Source: Euphorbia lathyris (taxonomy: Eukaryota > Streptophyta > Magnoliopsida > Malpighiales > Euphorbiaceae). From it: a DNA stretch of 64,000 bases. Below are positions 22,115-32,723 of this stretch, in pieces (within the stretch, counting starts at the first letter, position 1; each line of letters begins with the position of its first letter). The position numbers and the translations under genes are program-made. Location of the stretch: the NCBI RefSeq assembly GCF_963576675.1, contig NC_088918.1, positions 34,815,501-34,879,500 of the forward strand. Direction: 5' to 3'. The notes beneath the pieces are model-generated. The model saw only the letters and a list, made by a program, of their open reading frames with translations, did not search any database and was not told where the DNA came from.

Positions 22115-23894
22115 TATAGTTTCATGAATTTTAATAAAACTTAAAAGATTATTTTATTAGACTCTAAATTAAATATTGAGCAGTTTTTTTTAGTCAAAAT
22201 CCAATTTAAATGCTCCCATAGGTAGGAGCCTGACCATCTAAAGTCAAAATCATCTAATTTTTCACTAATAAAAATTATTATAAGTGTAGTTATTGTGCAT
22301 CTATTACAATATACTAAATTTGTAGATAATAGTGCTTATGTGTATCTCTTAGAATTATTTATAGCTGATGTGTCAATTTCTTAAAATATTTTAATTATTC
22401 TTCTTTACGCCTACTTTTCTTCTTTGCCTTGCATAACGATAGTATAACTGTTTCAAAAAAGCTACCCACGTTCTGAATCTACCATGTTTCTTTCACTTTT
22501 CTTTCCTAAAACCGCTTACACTCTATAACAGTTTCCCAATGCATGTTCCTTCCTCTTTTATCTACTCAATTCTCGGTTCAAAAGTTCTCTCAGCGTTCCT
22601 TCCCTCCCATTTCCTCAATCTCAATCATCACTGAACTGCTTACCGCTATTAATCCATCTCTCTCAATTTCTCTCCCCCTCAATTAGAATATTCTGTCCGT
22701 GCATTTTCATATTCTGGGTGACAAGAACGATGAATGGTGGATGGGAGAAGATTAGGTCGCGAAACGAGCTTGACCGATCGTACTCAGACGGTTCGACTAG
22801 GCCGCGTCCAGCCTCAGGCTCTTGGTCACTAAATTCTATCTTTCGATAGAGTTTGGTACGCCAATCTTCTATCCCTTTTAATTATTCCAATTTCACATTT
22901 TTTATGGGTTTTATGCTTATGCAGACAATGTGTGTGTTGTTGTTGAGCAAGCTAGAAGGGATTACAGATTGATATCAATATGCAGGTTTGTATTGAAGAT
23001 TTTTCCAATCACTTTTCAAAATTTATTGAACTTTAATTATTGATTTAACTTTATTGGCTGAAATTTAGGGTTTCAAAGTAATGAATTGATTTAGTAAACT
23101 TTATAGCTTAATTTTAGAATGTATGATAAGATAATTGGTCTTAGTTGTTGAGTTTGGAATTATCTTTTGAATTTTTAAACATTTGGGGTCTGGTATATTC
23201 TTTTTTTTTTTTTTTTTTTGCTGATTACATATTTTTGAACTGTCTGGTTATAGACTAAATATTAGGTTATATTGCACGGAAATAGTCAAGGGCACAGGTA
23301 CAAAACGGACACTGGGAAACTTATTTCTAAAACATAATCTTCGTATAATAGTTTTCAAACAAAATCAGACATAAACATAAAATGAACATGGACACAATAA
23401 AAATGCCATGTTATTATTTGAATTGAGAACCTTGGTTGGTTGAATCATATGGCTTTATTTGAGATGTAATCAAATTATGTACCGATTTCAATTTTGAGTA
23501 CGTATTGGGCTAAATATTCGCATGACTCATCGCTATTAATTATTGTAAGTAGTTCAGATTAGTTCACTCCAATTACGTTGAAAATTGCAGGCTTTCTAGA
23601 CTGAATTTATTATATTCTTCTAATTGTTTGGGAAATTAGACAACTATCGTTAAAAACAGTTATATCCCTGGGAAAAAATAATGAATCCAATAAAAACATA
23701 AAATTTGTTTTAAATGGTCTCAAGCCTTTTGTAATTTTTTACAGGATAGTTTATATTTACTTTACAGGACAATTTGAGTGTTGATTTCACTTTTTTCTAT
23801 GGTTTGGATCTCTAAAGTAATACCAATTGACAAAATGCTCAAAGAATCACGAAAGTGCATGTCTACAAAGTCACATTTTGAAATTTTTTCAAAT
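22115..23894 (+). other. Intergenic stretch with a possible 5' exon of an unknown gene
   Basis: A CT-rich leader (about 22420-22720) is followed by a 39-codon frame at 22730-22849 (starts MNGGWEKIRSRNELDRSYS). GTACGCC after 22855 could be a donor, and 22935-22985 is bounded by TATGCAG and a GTTTGT, like a small exon. I do not recognise the protein and see no continuation before the L1 relic. A T homopolymer lies at about 23200-23219. Treat as a candidate only. Confidence 0.25.
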
Positions 23895-24428
23895 TTACTT
23901 ATATTCTGAATTTAATTTGGTACATTTTGAATAATCCAAGGTTCTAATACAATTGAAATATCCACCTATAAGCCAGGGGCAAGTGATTGATTCCCCCAGC
24001 TGTTCCATTTCCTCAAAAAACTGTCTTTTAAAATGCATCTGGGGTCTGACGTAGACGCCCGTAAATAAAAAGGAATTATTTCGACAATTGTCCGTCTGGA
24101 CAGTCACTTTACAGTGGATGAATTGAATATTCTTCAGCAGAACCTCAACTTTGGTCATCTCGGCATCCCAAAACATCCATTATCCACCACTAAACCCCTC
24201 TGCTTCGACTAACTCCACATTGGGGAGCTTAATTTGATTCCCAATCCTCAGTGCACGATCTCCGGAGATCCTAGTTTCCAGTAAACAAAGTATAGAAGGT
24301 CGATGGATATGAACCATGTGCCTTAAGGCTCTCTGAAAGGCAGTGCCACCGGCACCGAAACAGTTCCATGTTATAATCTTCATAATAGCTGAAAACCAAC
24401 CACCACGTAACCCTAAGCTTAAACACAC
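23895..24428 (-). pseudogene. L1 ORF2 relic, endonuclease N-terminus only
   Basis: The frame carries IITWNCFGAGG and LCLLETRISGDRA, the N and E motifs of the apurinic endonuclease domain, then an in-frame stop near 24180. It continues as FTGVYVRPQ and LIGGYFNCI, where the usual GGDFN catalytic Asp is Tyr. Homology stops at about 23920. Confidence 0.8.
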
Positions 24429-24582
24429 AGAGGCTGGTTCGCCTCTGTATTTCTTGCAACCTCCTCATTGTCTCTCTTGCTTCTATCACGCCCAGCAGAT
24501 CGGTCCCGAAGTTTCTGAATCAGCCTCTCGTTACCCTTGAGGGCTGGCCCTTCTATATGTGCTCTATTAATATCCACTTCAC

Positions 24583-25791
24583 CTAAAACCTGTTGAAATT
24601 CCGACTCAAAGCGAATTCGTTTCCCCCTTCCTGATGCCGTGGTCGCGTTTTCAAAGGTTTGTTTTTCCCCAATTCAATTTCCATTGTATCCATCCTTAGT
24701 TCAGCAAATCTGTTCAAACTTGCTTTTATCGCTTTCCCATTGTTTTCTTTATCCTGTGTGTCTAACCGTGTAATCGCCTTCCCTTTGTTTATTCTTCCCA
24801 TGCTTGATTGTTGGTTTGCCCTCTCCACACTTCCCCCTGCTTGTTGTCCAAAGCCTCGGAACTCAACCTCATTGGATGGTTGCTTCTCCTGTTCCACAAT
24901 CTCTGTAAACGGGCTTGCCAATGCCAGATTCCAGGCGTCCTCATAGCCTTTAGCATTAAATCCTCGTCCTGATGTGCGTGGGTTGTACTTCCTCCTCGAT
25001 ACTATCATCCATGAGCCATATGTCTCCATGCGCTCCTTATGTGCAGGTCTCGCATCAGAGTCGACTTTATCCGGAACTACTTCTGAGTTCTCCTTGTCGC
25101 TTTCAGTGCTCAAATCTCCCACCTGCATATCACTTGTAACAGCCGCTTCTTTCGCAGGAATTGCACTTGGCCAGCTGCACTCTGACCGGAGGTGTCCGTA
25201 TCTTCCACAGTGGTTGCAGGCAATATGAAGCCTCTCATATTCAACCCTTTATGTTTCTCCTTCCAGCTCAAACTACGCAACTAGGGGTTTTAACAAGTCA
25301 ATCTCCACGCAAACCCGAGCAAACTGGCCCCTTATTTTCTTGGCTGTATTTTCATCAACACGAACCGGCTTCCCTACTGCCGCTGCAAGCCCTAGTAGAA
25401 CATCTTCGTCATAATAGAGTATTGGTAATTGGGGAAAACGAATCCATACCATCGATTTCTCAACACACGCGTCCGAAGGGTTGAAAGAGGAAGACCATGT
25501 ACGAACAATCGGATAGTTCCCTTGGACCAGCCATGGTCCGTCATTGATTACATGGTTTCTATCAAGGTCATTATCGAATTGCACCAGATGGAATCCTTCC
25601 CCTAAATCCATCATGCTGAAATCAGCCATCGGCTTCCACATCTCTAAGGCTCGCTTTTGGAGTGCTGCATATCCCAAGTTCCTTTCTAGCAGCTTGATGA
25701 CTAATGCCTTCTCCCAGGGTTTTGCTAATTTCAGCTTTAGTTCCGGGTCAATTGTAACTTTTGGGTGCAGGGGGTTGTCCTCATCAATCAT
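24583..25791 (-). pseudogene. L1 ORF1 relic (DUF4283 and CCHC zinc knuckle)
   Basis: The frame from 25791 encodes a DUF4283-type RNA-binding domain, with recognisable DFSMMDLGEGFHLVQF, GPWLVQGNYPIV and VWIRFPQLPILYY. Two in-frame stops follow, then RVEYERLHIACNHCGRYGH, whose CX2CX4HX4C zinc knuckle lies at about 25175-25216. After that a low-complexity, charged tail runs to the stop at 24583. This order is that of plant L1 ORF1, an RNA-binding protein of the retrotransposition particle. Confidence 0.8.
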
Positions 25792-25871
25792 GATTCACAC
25801 CAAGCCAGCAGCACAGAAGTTCGTATGGTTCCGAGGCAGGGAGAATTGCGATTTCCCAGCCGCAATATCTT

Positions 25872-26047
25872 TCCCAATATTATCAGAACCGGAACGGACA
25901 TCAAACCAGATTGGTGACTGGGTCATGGGTCACTTGGTCGGACCGGATGGCTCGGATTGGTCGAACCGGATGACATAATAAATAAATAAATAATATTTAT
26001 ATATATTAAATATATATAATTAATTTAAAACTATTTTTATAAATTAT
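25872..26047. mobile_element. Left fragment of a CCGGT-rich element split by two LTR retrotransposons
   Basis: The end TTATCAGAACCGGAACGG is similar to the reverse complement of the sequence ending near 42095 (TTATCAAACCCGGACCGG). Removing both LTR elements joins this piece to 32634-32723 and 41576-42095, about 790 bp in all. Superfamily unknown. Confidence 0.4.
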
Positions 26048-26740
26048 TGATAACAACCCAAATTATTCTTGAATAAGGAATAAGGGAAAATTAATAGAAA
26101 TAATGGCAAACCATTATTCCTTCTAAAAGAGATATTTATGCATGATTAATGTGGAATTAATGATAATTAATGCAGGGGCGAATATGCAAATAATGAGGAA
26201 AAGGAAGGAGTCTCTAGCATTATGCCACGCCATGTGGACCATGGCGAGATACGCCATAACGAGATACGCCCGATGAGAGCGAGTAGCGGAGACCCGCTAT
26301 AGCTCTCAAGGAGAGCGTACATACGCCTTGACGGATCAAAGAATACGAAAAGGCGCCTTTATTACCATCCATGAATGGGAATAAATACAATTAAATGGCA
26401 ATTAATAGCCATTAAATGGGAATAAAGACTTGACTGTTCGAATACCTCAACTCTGAGGGTTTCAATGCTAAATACTGGGATTAATGGAGAATTGATAGCA
26501 ATTAAAGACGAGTAATGACACGACTCTTCACCTGCTTCCCCATTAATGCTGAAGGTTACAAAAACCTATATAAATACCCCAGCTTCCTAGGATCAAAGGT
26601 ACACTTACTGATTCTCTACTTTTGTGCTTACAGTTTATTCTCAGAAATATTACTGACTTTGGCATCGGAGTGTCTCCGGCCGATCCCAACGGCGCCTCAC
26701 AGGGAAGTGCTCTGATCAAGGATTTTTCCACAAGTTATCA
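26048..26740 (+). repeat. 5' LTR, 693 bp
   Basis: Runs TGATAACAACCC...AAGTTATCA with a TATATAAATA box at 26567-26576. Confidence 0.93.
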
Positions 26741-28639
26741 ATTGGTGCGATGAGCGTGGATCTCTAACAAACAGAAGATCACAAAATCTTGATTGTATAG
26801 AGTTTCACAAAGAACAAAACAATGGAGTCAACAAAATAGAAATCACAATCTCAAACTTTGGCTCAATCGGTACCACAAATCTATCCAAAGATACAGTTCT
26901 CCATATATTGGTGGGAAAGAGTTTTCTACATTAAATCTGGAATTTTATAATGAAAAAGATAAGTTTCCTCCCCTTTCTTATTCCATTTTTAATTAAAGAA
27001 AATTGAGATCCCTCACTCTTATAAAGTGCTATGAATATCATTACATGTTATTATGATAAATCTAATAAACTGTGAAAGATGAAGTCATAGACACAAACCT
27101 TTCATTAAATCTTGCATGCTTACTATGCCCTCATATTTTTATGCATGACAAGTGTAATATGATATTATCATTGAATTAGTACAAACGCATGTATAAGACC
27201 TGTAATCTTGGGATTTACAAAAAAAATCATCCATTCAATGTGATTTTGTCATTTGATATTAAAATATCATAAAAGGGCTCATGTAATTACAAATGATTTA
27301 GATCTGGTCGGTCTTTTGGATGAACATGCATATAACTATTAGAAGAAATTACAAAAAAAATCATATTTGGTTTTTCCTTGTACAATTCACCATCTATATA
27401 TGGCTTTTCTCCTATATAGTACTTTTAATATCAAAAATTCATATTTTTGAATATTGTTTTGTCAAACAGTTATTTCATTCCTTTTTTTTTACAAGGATGT
27501 GTCTATTCATATAAAAACTGTTTATTTGACATTGTTAGAATTTCTGTTACCAACACAAGAGACTTGAAAATATTGAGTCTATTTGTAATTATCCTGTAAT
27601 TGTCCCTAACTATTAAGGCCATTATGGGCTGATGAATTACCAAATTTGATAAATAAAACTTTCATGTCCTGAGCTAACTACAAAATAGTGCAAGTGTCGG
27701 TTTCGGATCAGAACATTAATTTATGCAAAATTCTTAGGATATACATGAGAATTCCTTAAAGATTGGAGGATTGTATGTGAAGGTATGTGAGAGTGAATTT
27801 TGAGTAATTTTCCTTACACTCCAAATTGGAGGAGAATCATGGTACATGTATTTTTCTTCCAAAATTACCCTTTCTCTTTTATTTTATTCGTACAAATGAA
27901 ATGATATAAGAGTAATTTTATATATAACTATATTATTAAATCATCACTTACCTTTCTTTAATTACACCTCATTCAAATGAGGCTTTAATGATCTGTGAAT
28001 GCCATTAATGTATGGATGCACAATATTAATTGCAAGTAAATAAGAACTATGTAAGATATCTTACCCAATATAGAATGTCATAACTTTTATGACGTTTAAA
28101 ATAAATATGCTATCTTGGATATTAATGCGCATTGAAATACAAAAGGACATTATTCTTAAACCATTCTCATTATGGTTATTTATTAAGAATTCATTATGAT
28201 ATTCATGTGCAGTAGCAATCTTTATGGTTATGACCGTTATACGTGATATTATTATTAAAACAAGCACGATTAAAATTCTATTATGAATTTGTTTGACATA
28301 TAATATTTACTCGGTTTTATCCTTTGACTAAGCTCATTCTAGAGTCAGGGAGCAACGTGAAGGAATTATTAAGTTGATTCCAAGATGAACTAAAAATTCC
28401 ATAAAGAGACATTGCATTATACATGATATTTGCCAACAAGGTCAATGCAAACAGTCTTTTGCTATGAAGTATGTTCCGTGGATCAAGCCACTGATCCCCA
28501 AGGTAAGTGAATATAGCTTTTATGCTTTACCACAATCTTTTAATAATGGACAGGGTATGCCCCACTTCTGGAGTTCTTTCAGTGCTAACCCACAGGTACA
28601 AGGGAATTGCTAATAATGCAACCAGTGCCAAACACTAGC

Positions 28640-29130
28640 ATGAAAAATAAAGCTCAATCCAGAGAAGTGTATATTCAGAGTCACTTCAGAAAAATTCCTT
28701 GACTATGTCATTAGCAAAAAAGGAGTTAGAGCAAATCCAGATAAAGTAAAAAGCCCTGCGAGGAAAAAGGTGAAAAGAGCGCCTAAATAAAAGCCATGCG
28801 AGGAAAAAGGTGAGAAGAGCGCCTAAATGAAAGCCCCACTATGGGTGAGAAAGATCCAGAGGTTGAACGAGCGGATCATCGTACTAGAAAGATTGTCAAC
28901 AAGCATATATCAAGGTATAAAACAATTCTTAGCAGAACCACCCTTGATGAGCAGACCAATCTGAAGGGGAAACCTGCATTTGTATCAATCTGTCATGGAT
29001 AAAGCTATGTGCACCGTGGTTATTCAAGAAGAAGAAGGTCAGCAGTTCTCCATCTATTATGTTAGCAAAATGTTGAAGGATGCGGGGACAAGATATTCGA
29101 AGCTAGATAAAATGGCTCCCACGATTGTGA
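28640..29130 (+). pseudogene. Fragment of RT C-terminus and RNase H, out of order
   Basis: Translations include KLNPEKCIFRVTSEKF and ISKKGVRANPDKV, the thumb-side end of a gypsy RT. A 41-bp unit is duplicated at 28748-28829, and then RNase H sequence follows: FLAEPPLMSRP, VVIQEEEGQQFSIYYVSK and GTRYSKLDKMA. Stops and frameshifts interrupt it. In a normal element this would follow the protease and the rest of RT, not precede them. Confidence 0.7.
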
Positions 29131-29741
29131 CAACATCCATCCGCGTTAAACCATAGCTCCAAACATAACCTCAACATGATCGAGATCAAGATCAAGAGCC
29201 GGCTTCACCATCATGATTCAACATTGAACACACGAATGATGAGATTGAAAGGCGAGTGCATGCCGCTCTGGATAGACAAGAGAATAATGTAGAAAGATAC
29301 GCCATCCAGTTAACAGGAATTCGCCATTCACAGCGCGAATCATGGGGTACGAGGCAGAAAAATGATTAAAGCTTCCAACTTGCCATAATATAAAAGAAAA
29401 GAATCAATATAAGCGGGACATTACATATCCCGAACCCAAAGGAGGGGAGCATGTAACCGTTGGAAGAAACGCCAATGCGTACTACAGGTTGGCCACCACA
29501 CTGAAGCTTGCTGGGAGCTGGCAAACTAGATAGCTTTGTCCAGAATAACAAATAACAAGACGACAAGTAGAAGACAGATCCCAAAAAGAAATTCAAAAGT
29601 GTCATTAATGTCATAGCAGATGGACCAGTGTATCAGCCACCCGTGGAAAAAGCAAAAATATCCGTTCTGGATAAAACATCCCTCAATTGCCCCTTTTGCA
29701 GAAACAGGTCCAGTAATCTCTCCACATACAGATGCATTTAC

Positions 29742-30470
29742 AATTGAAGGATGGGAGATGAAATGAAGCGAGTAATGGTAGACACGGGCAGTTCTTGCAA
29801 TGTCATCACCATAGGTGCATTCGCCAAACTCAAGGTTGATCCGATCCAAATAGAAACAACCATTGTTGACATCATGGGAGTGATAGGTCACACTATCCGG
29901 ACCAATGACCAGGTAACTTTGGAATGCAAGCTGACGGATGATGATCAAGCATGGATTGGTGATCTGGAGTTCTCTATTATGAATGGACAATCAGCTTATA
30001 ACATCATTCTTGGGCGGCCGTTCATCTCAGAGGTTGCAGCCCTAATTTCCATCCGTCGTATGGCAATGTACATTCCCACCAGCAAAGGAGGAATAATGAT
30101 TAGCGGGAACCAAAAGGCGGTTCAAGAGACCTACTCGGCGTCACTATCGATCCGCCCATAATTTAAAGATGACGAGGTTGAGGAAGATGAACTTGTCACT
30201 ACAGCTTTGGGCGACATAGAAACGCTCCTTATTGCTGATGGAAAGCGGGTGCAAATCGCCAAAGGATTAAAACCCGAGATCAAGGAGGATGTTACGAAAG
30301 TTCTCATTGAGTTTGAAAGCCTATTTGCATAGGAGAATGAGATCCCCACAGGAGTAAGCCCAGATATGATTACTCATAAGTTAAACATCATTAAGGATGC
30401 GGTTCTAGTTGCTCAGAAAAGACAGAACCATAGGCCTAAAAATCAGTATTTTTACGTATTCTTATATGTG
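29742..30470 (+). pseudogene. Tat-type aspartic protease and start of RT
   Basis: An open frame at 29751-30161 contains KRVMVDTGSSCNVI, the DTGSS active-site motif, and SAYNIILGRPFI, the hydrophobic-Gly flap-side motif of retropepsins. After its stop the frame goes on with the acidic linker EDELVTTALGD, LKPEIKEDVTKVL and DMITHKLNI, as found just upstream of RT in Tat-lineage elements. Homology ends at about 30440 (VAQKRQ). Upstream (29200-29740) lie gag-like scraps with several stops. Confidence 0.75.
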
Positions 30471-30595
30471 CATTAAACTGTTATAGTATCCTATATTTTA
30501 TAATTTATTCTTTCTCGCCATACTTCTTATATTCATTTGCCTAGCTTTTATTCCTGATATACGCCCAGTGGCTGGCGAATGAAAAGTTCCACAGA

Positions 30596-31000
30596 CGGAT
30601 CAATTACCTCAAAGATAGGACAATTGATCCCCATCACGGGCGGATCCCCTTTCCACAAAGATAAGAAGCACAGACCCTCAGGAGCTTTCAAATGAGCTCA
30701 ACTCTCTCCTCAAAGACAGGAACAATATTGGTCACCATCAAAAGCGGGTTAAAATTATCTCAAACATGAGAAAATTACACCCTAAACTTTCTCCTCAAAG
30801 ATAGGAGAACAATAATCTCAGCGGCGGATCGATCTACCTTAAAGATAGGAAACGATTGATCGTCGTCAGAGACAGAGTTAAAACATTTCTCAGACGTGAG
30901 AACTTTACACTCTCAAAGACTCTTCCCAAAGAAGAGTCTCAAGACCTGGCGGCGGATCGATTCACCTCAAAGATAGGAAGCAAATCGATCGCCTAAGGCA
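30596..31000 (+). repeat. Series of hairpins around a conserved CTCAAAGATAGGA loop
   Basis: The word CCTCAAAGATAGGA or a close variant recurs at about 30608, 30711, 30797, 30838 and 30970. In most copies it is flanked by complementary arms, e.g. GGATCAATT/AATTGATCC (30598), GATCGATC/GATTGATC (30827), GATCGATT/AATCGATC (30955) and TCTCCT/AGGAGA (30795). A separate perfect stem GACTCTTC/GAAGAGTC lies at about 30919. The block lies between the RT remnant and the 3' LTR. Confidence 0.75.
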
Positions 31001-31183
31001 GCTTAACTTCCTCACCAGGAATAAAAGCTTCTAACCTTCACAAAGGTTCACACATTGGGGTACGGTTGGCCACCTACCCTAAACAATCGGAGAAATCCTA
31101 AACCAGATTCTAAAAAGTTACTTGCTAAAAGATATAATGCATTAGTAAAAATAGTTCTGGAAAGAAAAGAGTTCATCTCTAAA

Positions 31184-31470
31184 TAATGAAGCCTCGTCTT
31201 CATCCAAAATAATGAAGCCTCGTCTTCATCCAAATAATGAAGCCTCGTCTTCATCTCTAAATAATGAAGCCTCGTCTTCATCCAAATAATGAAGCCTCAT
31301 CTTCATCTCCAAATAATGAAGCCTCGTCTTCATCCAAGTAATGAAGCCTCGTCTTCATCTCCAAATAATGAAGCCTCGTCTTCATCCAAGTAATGAAGCC
31401 TCGTCTTCATCTCCAAACAATGAAGCCTCGTCTTTATCAAAGTAATGAATTCACGTCTTCATCATAGAAA
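31184..31470 (+). repeat. Minisatellite, about ten units of 24-28 bp
   Basis: The core TGAAGCCTCGTCTTCATC is repeated with spacers alternating between CAAATAA- and TCCAAATAA-type forms, followed by two degenerate units. Each core has GAAG/CTTC arms and so can fold locally. Confidence 0.92.
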
Positions 31471-31935
31471 TAACGAAGTCTCGCCTTCACAAATGCAAAG
31501 TAAAAACACTTTGGAAAATGAGTAAAGGCTAAAAAGGCAAGTGCCTAGAGTGCCAAAACCCTCCACAAAATGCACAAAAGTCCCTAAATGGCTGATCATT
31601 CTTATTGATCTTTAAGGTCGGGTCATTCTCCTCAATATGGCAGAACTAAAGAAAAAAAGTCCCTAAGGCGAATCATAATCCTATGCGGTAGGAACAAATG
31701 GTCCCATAAAGGGCGGGTTATTCCATTTCTAAAAGAAATATAACTCTCAAAAAGCCCCTAGAGGCTAACAATGGATACAGCTGACCACCTATTCACGAAG
31801 AAGAAGAAAACCCCTAAAAGTGCATCATATCCATATATGATCCCATCTAGGGCGGGTCCACTTTCCTCCAAGATGGAAAAATAAAACACCATTTAGACAG
31901 CCCTAAAGAGCTTTTTATACCTTTAGGGGGGCTTC

Positions 31936-32628
31936 TGATAACAACCCAAATTATTCTTGAATAAGGAATAAGGGAAAATTAATAGAAATAATGGCAAACC
32001 ATTATTCCTTCTAAAAGAGATATTTATGCATGATTAATGTGGAATTAATGATAATTAATGCAGGGGCGAATATGCAAATAATGAGGAAAAGGAAGGAGTC
32101 TCTAGCATTATGCCACGCCACGTGGACCATGGCGAGATACGCCATAACGAGATACGCCCGATGAGAGCGAGTAGCGGAGACCCGCTATAGCTCTCAAGGA
32201 GAGCGTACATACGCCTTGACGGATCAAAGAATACGAAAAGGCGCCTTTATTACCATACATGAATGGGAATAAATACAATTAAATGGCAATTAATAGCCAT
32301 TAAATGGGAATAAAGACTTGACTGTTCGAATACCTCAACTATGAGGGTTTCAATGCTAAATACTGGGATTAATGGAGAATTGATAGCAATTAAAGACGAG
32401 TAATGACACGAATCTTCACCTGCTTCCCCATTAATGCTGAAGGTTACAAAAACCTATATAAATACCCCAGCTTCCTAGGATCAAAGGTACACTTACTGAT
32501 TCTCTACTTTTGTGATTACAGTTTATTCTCAGAAATATTACTGACTTTGGCATCAGAGTGTCTCCGGCCGATCCCAACGGCGCCTCATAGGGAAGTGCTC
32601 TGATCAAGGATTTTTCCACAAGTTATCA
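31936..32628 (+). repeat. 3' LTR, 693 bp
   Basis: Same length as the 5' LTR with seven substitutions; TATATAAATA at 32455-32464. Confidence 0.93.
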
Positions 32629-32723
32629 ATTATATATATCCAAAACAAATTATAAACAACTTTTGGTTTGTTACTTGAACTTAAATATATAACGGATAAA
32701 TAGAATTTATAATAACTTGAAAT

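Larger units (their letters stand above)
23895..25870 (-). mobile_element. L1-type LINE lacking its 3' half
   Basis: The minus strand contains an L1 ORF1 region followed by only the start of ORF2 (AP endonuclease). Reverse transcriptase, RNase H and the 3' tail are absent. LINE copies are normally truncated at the 5' end, so loss of the 3' half implies a later deletion. Numerous stops make it inactive. Confidence 0.8.
26048..32628 (+). mobile_element. Young non-autonomous Tat-like LTR retrotransposon
   Basis: It is flanked by ATTAT on both sides (26043-26047 and 32629-32633). A primer-site-like TGGTGCGATGAGCGTGGA follows the left LTR at 26743, and a polypurine tract AGGGGGGCTTC precedes the right LTR at about 31925-31935. 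The two 693-bp LTRs differ at only seven positions. Coding remains are frame-broken and in an abnormal order: an RT tail and RNase H fragment (28640-29130) precede gag-like and protease sequence (29200-30160), then the beginning of RT. About 1.9 kb after the primer site (26760-28640) is AT-rich with nothing recognised. It must have been mobilised by another element's proteins. Confidence 0.9.

Noticed and set aside
24659..25978. Several plus-strand frames over 80 codons in this interval
   Set aside because: They are antisense to the L1 ORF1 relic and carry no domain.
26515..26715. Repeated short frame of 66 codons, also at 32403-32603
   Set aside because: Both copies lie inside the LTRs of the 6.6-kb element and reflect LTR identity, not genes.
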